A DNA stretch of 64,000 bases from JBHAEC01 sp041855385 (GTDB lineage: Bacteria; Bacillota; Negativicutes; Veillonellales; Veillonellaceae): assembly GCA_041855385.1 (NCBI GenBank), contig JBHAEC010000028.1, positions 1 to 64,000 on the forward strand. Direction: 5' to 3'. Numbering within the stretch: position 1 is the stretch's first letter; every line of letters starts with the position of its first letter. The notes under the pieces were generated by a model. That model searched no databases and had not been told where the DNA came from. It saw nothing but the letters and a program-made list of their open reading frames with translations. A program made the translations under genes and the position numbers. This document shows, one piece after another, positions 1 through 10,444 of the stretch.

Positions 1-1100
1 CCGCACGGTTAAAGGAATCTGTTCCTCGCCCTCCGACCATGGCAACAATATATCCATTCTTTGGATTAATAGCTACTAAAGCACCTTGCGGCTGTTGAAT
101 ACCGTTCTTATCCGTGTAGTAAGTTGGAAGTTCCGTCATAGCTGCTTCTGCCGCATTTTGCATATCTTGATCCAAAGTGGTATAAATCTTTAATCCATCC
201 TTGTAAATTGCATCGTCTCCATACTTTTCCGAAACGAGGGCAATAATATAGTCAATAAAATATCCCGCTTCACTATAGCTATGCTTCGAATTCGGCTTAC
301 TCAAAAGTCCAATATCTTCTTTTTTTGCCTCATCCGCAGTGGCTTGCGAAATATAGCCGTATTTTGCCATTTGATCAAGCACAATTGCCTGTCTTTGTTT
401 TGCCGCTTTTAGATTATTAAAAGGGGAATAATAGTTAGGACTCTGTGGCAGTCCTGCTAAAATAGATGCTTGCGCCAAAGTTAAGTCCTTCACGTCCTTA
501 CCAAAATAAATCTGAGATGCCGTCTGTACCCCATAGGCTCCCTGACCAAAATAAATTTGGTTCATATACATTTCCAAAATTTCTTGCTTCGTATATTTTC
601 TCTCGATTTCAATGGCTAAGAGTGCTTCCTGCACTTTTCTTTTCAGAGTGCGATCTTGTGAAAGGAATGCGTTTCTTGCCAACTGCTGTGTAATAGTACT
701 GCCACCCTCCGAAACTCCTTGCCTTATGATATTTACCCAGATAGCGCGCAAAATTCCTTGAGGATCAATACCGTGGTGACTGTAAAAGCGCACATCTTCC
801 GTAGCCACAAAAGCATTTTGAAGGTTTTTGGGAATATCGCTGATTTTTACCGGCAATCTATTTTCCGTAGCGTGTACCGTTGTCAGCAGGTTTCCCTTAA
901 CATCAAAAATTTGGGAAGACGCAGCGGGCTTTACCGTTCCCACATCCGGAAGACTTTGCATCGTAGCACCGATAAATCCGCAGCCCGCTCCTACAACTAT
1001 AATCATGAACAGGAGAAAAACAACAACTCCCGCTTTTTTTATAGAAGAGGACTGATTCTTTCTTGATGCTGTTTTTTTTGATGATTTCAACAGGCTCATA
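1..1100 (-). CDS. Penicillin-binding protein 1A family, N-terminal part (runs off the left edge)
   Basis: I translated the minus strand from ATG at 1100: a short basic cytoplasmic tail, one hydrophobic segment at about residues 23-45, then a family 51 glycosyltransferase domain. Visible motifs are EDVRFYSHHGID (with the catalytic Glu), GGSTITQQLARN and LEMYMNQIYFGQGAYGVQ. The frame stays open to base 1, where the start of the transpeptidase region is reached (GALVAINPKNGYIVAMVGG). Class A PBPs polymerise and cross-link peptidoglycan at the outer face of the inner membrane. The transpeptidase serine lies outside the window. The gene is 93 bases downstream of mutS2 with its own candidate promoter. 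No frameshift is seen in the visible 366 codons. Confidence 0.93.
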
Positions 1101-1155
1101 TTTATACCTCGGTTCTTACATAATTTTCTAGCTAAGTTTCGACTAGTATCATTGA

Positions 1156-1161
1156 ATTATA
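1156..1161 (-). promoter_or_regulatory. Candidate -10 box for the PBP gene
   Basis: The minus strand reads TATAAT here, about 55 bases before the PBP start codon. No good -35 box stands at 16-18 bases, so this is a weak prediction. Confidence 0.4.
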
Positions 1162-1193
1162 TCATATTTTGGCTATTTTTCCCACCAGTGCAG

Positions 1194-3563
1194 TTATTTC
1201 AGGTAAACAATAGTAACTCCGGCTCCACCTTCATCATAACCACCTTGTTCAAAACGCACCACCATGGGCAAAGACTTTAAATAATCCTGTACCCCTGCAC
1301 GGAGAACGCCCGCTCCTTTTCCGTGAATAATGCGCACCGGACTGATGCCGGCCAACAGTGCTTGATCAATAAATCTTCCCACTTCAATGACAGCGGAATC
1401 AACCGTTTGTCCAATTATATTAAGCTCTGTTGATGCCTGTTGTTGTCGAAGCACAGCCAGCCCCGATCTCTTTCGTTCCCTAATCCGTGGTGACATCTCG
1501 CGCAATTCCTTATTCGTTTCTTCACGAGTGGCCATTCGCAAATCTTCCGGACTCACCATTGCTTTTAACCCGTTAACATCCACCTGAATTCGCTTTCCCT
1601 GTATGGAAATAACCGTTCCCAAAGATTGAAGGTTAACAATATATACAACGGCTCCTACTACTAAATCCTCTGCTCCAAGAAGTCTCCTCTCTTCTCCGGA
1701 TATATGGGGAACTTCTATACCGGCTACCGCTTTTCTCGCCTCCTGGATGCGCCGTTGTCTTTTAGCATCATTGCCTTCGTTGAAGCTGTCTTTCAATTCT
1801 TTGATTATCTGTTCGCTTTCTATTCGCAAAGATCGCTTAAGAGTTAGTGCTTCTTCCTGTGCTTTTTCAATAATCTTCCTCTTTTTTTCTTCCAGTTTTT
1901 TCTTTTCTCTTTCCAAGTCAATGCGAATTTTCCTAGATTTCTCCAGCTCTATCTGTAACTGTTCATCCTTTACCTGTGCTTGATGCAATTGTTCATTAAG
2001 CACTTGTAAGAGCTGATCCATATCTCCGTGACGTGCCCCTTTTTTATATTCCCCCGCTTGTATGATTATTTCTTCGGGAAGACCCAAACGCCGCCCTATA
2101 CTCAAAGCATGGCTACTCCCCGCTACGCCGATATAAAGTCGATAAAGAGGCTTTAATGTTTCTTCATCGAACTCCACATGTCCATTTTCCACACCTTCTG
2201 TATGATATGCATAGTTTTTGAGTTCATTATAATGCGTGGTTACCATCATACAAGGTCCGAGTTTTCTGAAATAATCGAGAATAGCCACCGCTAATGCACT
2301 TCCCTCTTCCGGATCGGTACCGGATCCCAATTCATCAAGAAGAACTAAATCCTTGGGCCCCACTTCATTTAAAATCTCTACAATTTGCGTCATATGAGCC
2401 GAAAAAGTACTGAGATTTTCCTCTATACTCTGCTCATCTCCAATATCCGCGTAAATGGATGTAAATACAGGTAATTCAGACCCTTGGGCGGCGGGAATAA
2501 ATAATCCCGCTTGATTCATCAGAGCTAAAAGTCCCAAGGTTTTTAGAGAAACAGTCTTTCCCCCTGTATTGGATCCTGTAATCAACAAAATTTTGTAGCC
2601 TTTTCCTACCGAAATATCAATCGGTACTACCGACTCTGCGGGAATAAGCGGATGTCTGGCCTTTATTAAATTTACCTCCTGCTCATCCTTTATAATAGCT
2701 GCCACACCGCTTTGCTCTATGGCTAAAGCAGCTTTACCATAAACAAACTCAACATGACTCACACATTCGGAGGCAGCCAAAAGAGAAGCACTATATTTCT
2801 TTATCTCTTCCGATAAAATGCGATAAATCCGCTGTATCTCTTTTTCCTCTTCTGCCAGTACTTCTTGCAAATCATTGTTAAGTTGTACCATCTTCATGGG
2901 CTCAATATAAAGTGTTGCTCCGGTAGAAGATTTGTCATGAATAATCCCTTCAAAAACATACCGATATTCCTGCTTTACGGGAATAACGTATCTGTTATTT
3001 CTCTGCGTCACCAATGTTTCCTGGAAATATTTCTGATTATCCTTATCTTGCAAAATATGTTGCAACTCAATTTTTAATCGTTCCTTTAAATTGATAATAC
3101 GCATACGTAACTGTGACAATTTAGGAGATGCATTGTCTTGTAATACCCCCTTTTTGTCAAATACGGATGAAAGTTTCTTTTCCAACTTGTCATGCGTATC
3201 CATGTCCTGTACCCACAAAGTCAACAGCGGATAGGAAGCATACTTTTCCAAAAAGAATTTTTTCATCCTCCTATAAGCATAAAGAGAGTTGCTAATGTCA
3301 ATAAACTCTTCCTGGGTAAGTACCATATCTTTTCGGCTTTTTTTACAAGCTCTTCTGATATCCCTTGTTCCTCCAATGGGTTGTTCCACCTCCCGGTGGT
3401 AGGAAATATATGCCTCTTGCGTCTCGTTTAGGGCTTCTTTAATTTTTTCTATATCCGTCATCGGTTTCAAATTCATCGCAATTTCTTTCGCATTAAGAGA
3501 AGAGCAATGATCAACCAATCTCCTTTTTATCTCCTCAAAACCAAGGACAGTTTCACACTTCAT
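1194..3563 (-). CDS. mutS2: MutS2 family ATPase/endonuclease
   Basis: 789 residues, the usual length for MutS2. It has a MutS-type core with Walker A GSNTGGKT at 330-337 and Walker B LVLLDE at 406-411 followed by LGSGTDPEEG, a long charged coiled coil (about 515-625), and a C-terminal Smr domain (about 713-789). MutS2 suppresses homologous recombination and, in Bacillus, acts in rescue of collided ribosomes. The Smr domain is odd: where relatives have LDLRG this protein reads LNIIG, and HGKGTG is HGKGAG, so the nuclease may be weakened. It follows the U32 gene by 14 bases and is probably co-transcribed with it. Confidence 0.95.
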   Translation of the reverse strand: MKCETVLGFEEIKRRLVDHCSSLNAKEIAMNLKPMTDIEKIKEALNETQEAYISYHREVEQPIGGTRDIRRACKKSRKDMVLTQEEFIDISNSLYAYRRMKKFFLEKYASYPLLTLWVQDMDTHDKLEKKLSSVFDKKGVLQDNASPKLSQLRMRIINLKERLKIELQHILQDKDNQKYFQETLVTQRNNRYVIPVKQEYRYVFEGIIHDKSSTGATLYIEPMKMVQLNNDLQEVLAEEEKEIQRIYRILSEEIKKYSASLLAASECVSHVEFVYGKAALAIEQSGVAAIIKDEQEVNLIKARHPLIPAESVVPIDISVGKGYKILLITGSNTGGKTVSLKTLGLLALMNQAGLFIPAAQGSELPVFTSIYADIGDEQSIEENLSTFSAHMTQIVEILNEVGPKDLVLLDELGSGTDPEEGSALAVAILDYFRKLGPCMMVTTHYNELKNYAYHTEGVENGHVEFDEETLKPLYRLYIGVAGSSHALSIGRRLGLPEEIIIQAGEYKKGARHGDMDQLLQVLNEQLHQAQVKDEQLQIELEKSRKIRIDLEREKKKLEEKKRKIIEKAQEEALTLKRSLRIESEQIIKELKDSFNEGNDAKRQRRIQEARKAVAGIEVPHISGEERRLLGAEDLVVGAVVYIVNLQSLGTVISIQGKRIQVDVNGLKAMVSPEDLRMATREETNKELREMSPRIRERKRSGLAVLRQQQASTELNIIGQTVDSAVIEVGRFIDQALLAGISPVRIIHGKGAGVLRAGVQDYLKSLPMVVRFEQGGYDEGGAGVTIVYLK

Positions 3564-3577
3564 GAGTTACTCCTATA

Positions 3578-5974
3578 TCAAAAAATCCCTTTAAAATAAT
3601 GGCCTCTCGTAATCCCTTGCTGTTTTTTTTCAGTAACTACGTTTTCTCCTTTTATTATCCTATTATACCTGTCAACCATCGTTAAAATATAGTCTCTACT
3701 TCGGCCTCTTCCCTCAATGCGGAGAATTTTAACTCCTGCATCCATCAGCTCCTTCACATAGGGACTCATATCAAGTTCTTTGCTATTCATAATATGCATC
3801 CGGCAGTACGGATCCGTTCTTAGCGGAAATATCTCCCCTTTCATGTCCCTTAGAAAGTAGTGATTTTTAACGCAAGGTCTCGGGCAGTTTCCTTTTTCTC
3901 CGGTTCCTAAAAAGCTACCGATAACACAGTACTCTGAAACCATGAGTTCGTTTTCTCCCTGTACGGTCGCCTCTAGCGGAATCGATGATGTCTTTCCTAT
4001 CATTCGGATTTGCCCTAATGTCATTTCATGAGAAACAGCAACACTAAATGCGCCTTTATCTTTCCAAAACATAAGGCTCTCTTGATTAAAGCAGTTTAAA
4101 CTTGTATCTACTTCTATCTGACCATCAAAATCTAATTCTTCCATCCATTGGAGTGCTCCTAAAAAGTGTATAGATATACTATCCGGGCTTGCCTTCACCA
4201 TAGCTGTAAATGTTTCCTTATAAACGTTAACTTCTTTTTCCCTTACAATACGAGGCGTAGAAAGAGAAATCCAGACCCCATGTTCTTTACAGTAAGCCAC
4301 TACTTTTCTGTATATATCCAAGCTATAGGGAATCCGATTAAACCGATCGCCTCCAAAAATGATTTTTCCGGCGCCTCCCTCGACGGCAGCTTTCACCTGT
4401 TCCCATTCATCGGCACGTACACTCACAACTGCTTCCTCCCAAGCTTTTCGGGGAGTAAAGCGGCGAGTTTCGCATTTCTTTCTGTTTTTTCTGGCCCCCT
4501 TGTCATATTCTTCGATTAACACTTGCTCCAATGACTCTACTGCCTTTCTTCGTAGTCCGTTCAGCACACTGGCCGGCCACATATATGCTCCTTCCGGCAC
4601 ATAGACCTCTTTAAGAGAAAAAACAGTATTTCCCATTCGGTTGAGTTGTTCCGTTACTTTTTCTAAAGATGTGGGCGCCGTCCTTGCTCTTTGCAACAGA
4701 TAGTCCTCATAAACGGTAACGCTCTTCCCTTTATCGGTTAGCAAAGTAAGAGAAACCGGTTCCCCTTCCTTACCTTCTAAATAGGCATAAACAGAAATCT
4801 TTCTCGAAAAAGAAGATAGTGTCACTTCGTTTTTTTCTTCTTTTCCCGAAGCCGCTTTGTAAGCTTTTCCCTTATATGCTCCGAAAATAGGTGCTCTATA
4901 CTGTGACATTAGATACTTCCATGATGAGCTTACAGAAATATAATGTACCTCATCCTTCGAAGTAATTATCTTCAATAGATCCCCTTCTTCCAGCCTTTCT
5001 GACGAAGAAATAAACAAGCCTTTATCTGAGCAGTGGACTTCTCCGATTAATTTCCCCTGATTATTGGGAGTTGCAATAGTCATCATCTCTTTGCCCGGAC
5101 AGTTTTTTAAATAGGCCTGTGAAAAGCCGCGATTAAAGCCCTCTTCCAACCGTTTCAAGTCTTCCTTTTTTGCTTTTCCCTGATTGTCAATTATCGCCCG
5201 ATAAGCCCCTACCACAGCTTTCACATATGATACCTGCTTCATTCGGCCTTCAATTTTAAAGGATGCTACTCCGGCCTTTAGTAAAGAATCTATAAACTCT
5301 CCGCTGTTAAGATCTTTGGGGCTCATAATATAAGCCTGATTGGATGGTAACAAGGACTCATTCTTACTATTAAGGAGCTCATATGGTTTTCTGCAAGGCT
5401 GTGCACAAGCACCTCTATTTCCACTTCTTCCTCCAATAAAACTACTCATAAAGCATTGTCCGGAATAACAAATACAAAGGGCTCCATGAATAAACACTTC
5501 TATTTCTACATCCGTATTTTTGCAAATATAATCTATTTCTTCCAAACTCAGCTCTCTTGCAAGAACAACACGCGTAAAGCCTAAACGACCTAAATACTTG
5601 ACTGTATCCAGGTTAGTCACCGTCATCTGCGTGCTTCCGTGAAGCGGTAAATTTGGAGCCACCTCTTGTGCAATACGGGCAACGGCCAAATCCTGTACGA
5701 TAATGGCATCAACACCGATACGATCAAGCTGACGAACATACTCCTTTACAGCTTCCAGCTCCTTGTCGCCTACAAGAATATTAACCGTAACATGTACGGC
5801 CACTCCCAAAAGATGAGCGATCCTTACGGCTTTTTTTAGCTCCTCTAAGTCGAAGTTTCCGGCGCTGGCTCTGGCATTAAACAGTTTTCCGCCCAAAAAA
5901 ACAGCATCTGCTCCTGCTTCCAGTGCAGCCATAAAATTTTTCATTGTTCCCGCTGGTGCTAACAATTCCATCAT
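3578..5974 (-). CDS. Large U32 family protein with DUF3656-like region
   Basis: 798 residues. The first barrel (about 1-330) carries the U32 signature EVFIHGALCICYSGQC and a cysteine cluster ending GNRGACAQPC. A middle region (about 380-480) fits DUF3656. The last 300 residues look like a second, degenerate copy of the barrel: TVQGENELMVSEYCVIGSFLG followed by GNCPRPC mirrors the first signature. Family members formerly called collagenases are now linked to RNA hydroxylation (RlhA on 23S rRNA, TrhP on tRNA). Length and duplication favour an RlhA-like role, but that is inference. Start is the first of two ATG codons behind GAGG; mutS2 follows 14 bases later. Confidence 0.88.
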   Translation of the reverse strand: MMELLAPAGTMKNFMAALEAGADAVFLGGKLFNARASAGNFDLEELKKAVRIAHLLGVAVHVTVNILVGDKELEAVKEYVRQLDRIGVDAIIVQDLAVARIAQEVAPNLPLHGSTQMTVTNLDTVKYLGRLGFTRVVLARELSLEEIDYICKNTDVEIEVFIHGALCICYSGQCFMSSFIGGRSGNRGACAQPCRKPYELLNSKNESLLPSNQAYIMSPKDLNSGEFIDSLLKAGVASFKIEGRMKQVSYVKAVVGAYRAIIDNQGKAKKEDLKRLEEGFNRGFSQAYLKNCPGKEMMTIATPNNQGKLIGEVHCSDKGLFISSSERLEEGDLLKIITSKDEVHYISVSSSWKYLMSQYRAPIFGAYKGKAYKAASGKEEKNEVTLSSFSRKISVYAYLEGKEGEPVSLTLLTDKGKSVTVYEDYLLQRARTAPTSLEKVTEQLNRMGNTVFSLKEVYVPEGAYMWPASVLNGLRRKAVESLEQVLIEEYDKGARKNRKKCETRRFTPRKAWEEAVVSVRADEWEQVKAAVEGGAGKIIFGGDRFNRIPYSLDIYRKVVAYCKEHGVWISLSTPRIVREKEVNVYKETFTAMVKASPDSISIHFLGALQWMEELDFDGQIEVDTSLNCFNQESLMFWKDKGAFSVAVSHEMTLGQIRMIGKTSSIPLEATVQGENELMVSEYCVIGSFLGTGEKGNCPRPCVKNHYFLRDMKGEIFPLRTDPYCRMHIMNSKELDMSPYVKELMDAGVKILRIEGRGRSRDYILTMVDRYNRIIKGENVVTEKKQQGITRGHYFKGIF

Positions 5975-6040
5975 CTATATCCTCAAATAATTCTTCTACC
6001 TTTAATTTTTATGTCTACCTATATTTCCCCCGCAGGGGCG

Positions 6041-6083
6041 AAAAAGCAATTCATACGGCCAAAAAGACCTATGAATTGCTTTT
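6041..6083 (-). terminator. Rho-independent terminator after pheT
   Basis: A long near-perfect stem (AAAAGCAATTCATA pairing with TATGAATTGCTTTT) ends in a T-run on the minus strand 9-50 bases after the pheT stop codon. It closes the pheST unit. Confidence 0.9.
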
Positions 6084-6091
6084 CATATTTT

Positions 6092-8536
6092 CTATCTAAG
6101 TTTACAATTCTTTTCTCCCAATGACAAAATTATTGCTTGAATATAGCCTTCTATGTCCGAATCCGTCAAGGTTCCTTCTTTAGATCTGAATGCTAGGGAG
6201 TAGGCCTTACTATTAAATCCTTCCTCTATATGTGCCCCTTCATAGACATCAAAAATATAGGCTTTCTCTAAATAGGGGCCACCTTTTTCGTAAATAATAT
6301 CTATAATCTCCTCGTGCATAACCTCTTTGGGGCTCACGATAGCCAAGTCTCGAGTAATGCCCGGAAATTTGCTGAGCGGAGTATAGCGAGCGACTCTTTG
6401 CGGCTGATTGATAATAGTGTCTATATAAATTTCAAACACATACGTATTTTCAGGCACATCATAGTTCATAGCCACTTTGGGATGCAATCTTCCGAACCGA
6501 GCAATAACTATATCATTTATCTTGTATGTGGCGCTGACACCGGGATGCAAATATGATTCTCCGCCACGTTCAACCGTAAAAGAGGGGATTCTAAGAGCAT
6601 CTAAAAGAGAATCCACTACCCCTTTAACATCATAAAAGTCTGTTTCCCTCGAGGTTTTAAGCCAAGAATCATCTTCCGCTACACCGACCATAACACCGGC
6701 CGTCATCATAGACTCTATCGGTAATTCCGTAATAGGTAATGACTTTGGCTTGTATACGGATCCGGTTTCGAAAAACCAAAGATTTTCATTTTTCTTTGCT
6801 CGATTGCGTACTGTCGCCTCAAGCACACTGGGAATTAAGGATGTTCTAAGTAGAGGGAACTCCTCTGAAATAGGGTTCAATATAGGAACCGCCGTATATC
6901 GCTCATCCGCAGGTTCTAATAACAGTTTTTCCAATTGGCTGTGATGCATAAAGCTAAATGTTAAAATCTCGGACAGCCCACTTTTTTGCAGGTTTTTGGC
7001 AATCTTTCTGGCATATATTTTATGTAAACTCAAGACGCCGCTGTCCAAGGTTGCAGTCGGTATCGTAGCAACAATATTCTTATATCCGTAAATGCGGGCG
7101 ATTTCTTCACTGATATCCGCCATCCCCTCCACATCATCACGCCAGGACGGAACACGGACTACAAATATACCGCCGCCTTTAACCTCTACCTCGAAGAAAA
7201 GTTTCTCTAAAATAGTTCTCATTTCTTCTACCGAAATAGATGTGCCTAGATACGAATTAATCTGATCCGCCGTAAAGGAGATGGTCCGATTTTCCCGTTT
7301 AACCGGGTATACATCTATAACTCCCTGTGCCACTTTTGCAGCAGGACAAATTTGCTTTAATAACTGTGCCGCCCGATCTATCGCAAGTAAAGTATAGGCC
7401 GGATTCACGCCTCGTTCAAAGCGTCCGGAGGCTTCAGAACGCATGCCGAGAGCCCTCGCTGTTTTTCTCACGGAAGAACCTTTAAATATAGCCGCCTCTA
7501 ATAATACCGAACTTGTCTTCTCCGTTACTTCACTGTCATAGCCGCCCATAACACCTGCCACACCAACCGCTTTTTCTTCATCGGCAATAACAAGCATAGA
7601 CGGAAGCAGTGTACGAGTAGATCCGTCCAAAGTCTTTATAGTTTCTCCCTCTTTCGCCGGACGTGCTGTCAATGTATGTCCTTTTACGCAATCGTAATCA
7701 TACGCATGCATGGGTTGCCCAAGCTCAAGCATTACGTAATTTGTCACATCCACCACATTATTAATAGGCCTAACGCCTGCTGCACGTAAGCGATTTTGCA
7801 TCCAAAGAGGAGAAGGCCCTATATTTACCCCCTCTACCAACCTTGCCGTAAATCGATGGCAAAGCGTTTCATCTGCTATATCAATGCTCACTCGTCCCTC
7901 AATAGAGTCCTCCGATTCCTCTACTTCTACAAGAGGAAGACTTGCTTTTTCATCAGTCAAAACGGCCATTTCCCGGCTTAACCCCACCATGGAAAAGCAA
8001 TCCGCTCGATTGGGAGTAAGCTCAAATTCATAGACCACATCAAACAAATCCAATACATCTCGTATATCCGCACCTATAGGTGTGTCCTCGGGCAATATAT
8101 AAATACCTTCTCCTTGTTCGGGAAGAACTTGGTCCTTACTGATGCCAAGTTCAGCTATAGAACAGAACATCCCTTCGGAAACAACGCCACGTAGCTTTCC
8201 TTTTTTTATAACCGTCCCATCAGCTAAACGAGACTTATGATATGCTACGGGAACTATATGTCCTTCTGCAACATTAGTTGCAGCAGTAACAATCTGTTTT
8301 TCTACAGAAATACCTTCTTCCACACAGGCAACTGTACAAACACGCAACTTATCTGCATCAGGATGTGCCTCAATTTTGACTATTTGCCCTGTGTAGATGC
8401 GCTCCAACCCTTTATCCAGTACCACAACTTTCTCTACGGGAATTCCCGCCATCGTTAATTTATCCGCTAGCTCTTGTGCAGGATTTTCCCTATTTACCGG
8501 CACATAATCCTGCATCCACAATAAACTTGCTTTCAT
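6092..8536 (-). CDS. pheT: Phenylalanine-tRNA ligase beta subunit
   Basis: 814 residues from ATG at 8536, which lies 6 bases after GGAGG; an in-frame ATG 15 bases upstream precedes that ribosome site and is not used. Order of domains is typical: N-terminal tRNA-binding (EMAP-like) domain around 40-150, B3/B4 editing region, B5, a catalytic-like core, and a C-terminal ferredoxin-fold anticodon-binding domain (YTPLSKFPGITRDLAIV). It forms the alpha2-beta2 synthetase with PheS, charges tRNA-Phe and edits mischarged Tyr. Follows pheS by 44 bases under one T-box. Confidence 0.97.
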   Translation of the reverse strand: MKASLLWMQDYVPVNRENPAQELADKLTMAGIPVEKVVVLDKGLERIYTGQIVKIEAHPDADKLRVCTVACVEEGISVEKQIVTAATNVAEGHIVPVAYHKSRLADGTVIKKGKLRGVVSEGMFCSIAELGISKDQVLPEQGEGIYILPEDTPIGADIRDVLDLFDVVYEFELTPNRADCFSMVGLSREMAVLTDEKASLPLVEVEESEDSIEGRVSIDIADETLCHRFTARLVEGVNIGPSPLWMQNRLRAAGVRPINNVVDVTNYVMLELGQPMHAYDYDCVKGHTLTARPAKEGETIKTLDGSTRTLLPSMLVIADEEKAVGVAGVMGGYDSEVTEKTSSVLLEAAIFKGSSVRKTARALGMRSEASGRFERGVNPAYTLLAIDRAAQLLKQICPAAKVAQGVIDVYPVKRENRTISFTADQINSYLGTSISVEEMRTILEKLFFEVEVKGGGIFVVRVPSWRDDVEGMADISEEIARIYGYKNIVATIPTATLDSGVLSLHKIYARKIAKNLQKSGLSEILTFSFMHHSQLEKLLLEPADERYTAVPILNPISEEFPLLRTSLIPSVLEATVRNRAKKNENLWFFETGSVYKPKSLPITELPIESMMTAGVMVGVAEDDSWLKTSRETDFYDVKGVVDSLLDALRIPSFTVERGGESYLHPGVSATYKINDIVIARFGRLHPKVAMNYDVPENTYVFEIYIDTIINQPQRVARYTPLSKFPGITRDLAIVSPKEVMHEEIIDIIYEKGGPYLEKAYIFDVYEGAHIEEGFNSKAYSLAFRSKEGTLTDSDIEGYIQAIILSLGEKNCKLR

Positions 8537-8580
8537 TTTATATCCTCCCATGTCAAAGGCTTTTTAGGCTTTCTCAATTA

Positions 8581-9606
<1,026 letters not shown>

Positions 9607-9607
9607 T

Positions 9608-9844
9608 CATATCCTCCTAAAAAATAGACCTCCACCCACAAAGGGGCGAAGGTCAACATTCGCGGTACCACCCTAATTAGTACTCAATATCCTTAACGCG
9701 GACAAACGATGAGCCTACTCCTAGTTCAACTCATGGCTCCAAAAGGAAAGACAATGCATAAGAAATATGAAGCTTCCACCTTTCCTTCATTCTCTGTTAA
9801 TTCTCGTACTGCATGTCGATTTTATCATCGCCCTATATTCTCAC
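9608..9844 (-). promoter_or_regulatory. T-box leader of pheST (Phe specifier)
   Basis: The minus strand carries the T-box consensus AGGGTGGTACCGCG (9661-9674), then a terminator hairpin with T-run (9619-9654) and AGGAGG before pheS. A stem I region precedes it, and a TTC triplet at 9769-9771 (about 75 bases after the inferred transcription start) sits where the specifier codon is expected, matching phenylalanine. Uncharged tRNA-Phe should stabilise the antiterminator and switch on pheST. Confidence 0.93.
9619..9654 (-). terminator. T-box terminator hairpin of pheST
   Basis: GACCTTCGCCCC pairs with GGGTGGAGGTC and is followed by ATTTTTT. Its left half competes with the antiterminator that includes the T-box sequence. 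Confidence 0.85.
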
Positions 9845-9849
9845 CGAAT

Positions 9850-9878
9850 AGTATACTAAACTTATCCATGCAAGTCAA
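9850..9878 (-). promoter_or_regulatory. Sigma-70 promoter of pheST
   Basis: TTGACT (9873-9878), 17-base spacer, TATACT (9850-9855) on the minus strand. The -35 box lies inside the last codons of the upstream thioesterase gene. Confidence 0.85.
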
Positions 9879-10320
9879 AAGGTTCTCTGACGAAAAAAGT
9901 CCCTCTACCCGAATATACAAGTTTATTTTTTTCGTCATAGATTTCTACTTCTGCTACCATTGTGGTCTTTCCGTTGTGGATAACACGACTTTTAGCCAAA
10001 ATAGAGGTTCCAGCTTTAACAAAGCTCAGATAATTTCCATTGATATCTATGGTGTTTACCGCTTTTCCTAGGCTAAAACAGGCCGCACCCAAGGCTGTAT
10101 CGGAAAAGCCCACTATAGCTCCTCCATGTGCCCTTCCTCGAGAATTACTGTGATATTCCGGATGAACATAAAATAATATCTCCGTATATCCCGGTTCTAC
10201 ATAGGATACCTCAAATCCCATCATTTTATCAAAACCGTTAGTATGTAAAAGTCTCGTAAACTTTTCACATAGTTCTTCATCCATAGCAGCATTTCTTAAA
10301 TAACTATTTTGTTCACCCAT
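9862..10320 (-). CDS. PaaI-type hotdog thioesterase
   Basis: 152 residues from ATG at 10320, chosen because AGGGGA stands 5-6 bases upstream and the length matches the family; the frame is open a further 49 codons upstream but overlaps the permease gene. The hotdog active-site signature HGGAIVGFSDTALG is clear (about residues 66-79). Members hydrolyse aryl- or acyl-CoA thioesters; the substrate cannot be read from sequence. It lies 124 bases downstream of the ABC permease gene, with no clear promoter, so it may belong to that operon. Confidence 0.82.
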   Translation of the reverse strand: MGEQNSYLRNAAMDEELCEKFTRLLHTNGFDKMMGFEVSYVEPGYTEILFYVHPEYHSNSRGRAHGGAIVGFSDTALGAACFSLGKAVNTIDINGNYLSFVKAGTSILAKSRVIHNGKTTMVAEVEIYDEKNKLVYSGRGTFFVREPFDLHG

Positions 10321-10444
10321 ACATTCCCCTATTATCTTATAATCCACTTCACCGTTTTTAGGTGGCTTGTTTCCCCCATAATTGATATCGCTTGTTTTTC
10401 CAAATGCAAAAGGGACAAATCTCTCCCATACTTGAAACACATCA

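Noticed and set aside
9709..10071. 120-codon plus-strand frame
   Set aside because: Antisense to the pheST T-box and thioesterase gene; no ribosome site or family features.
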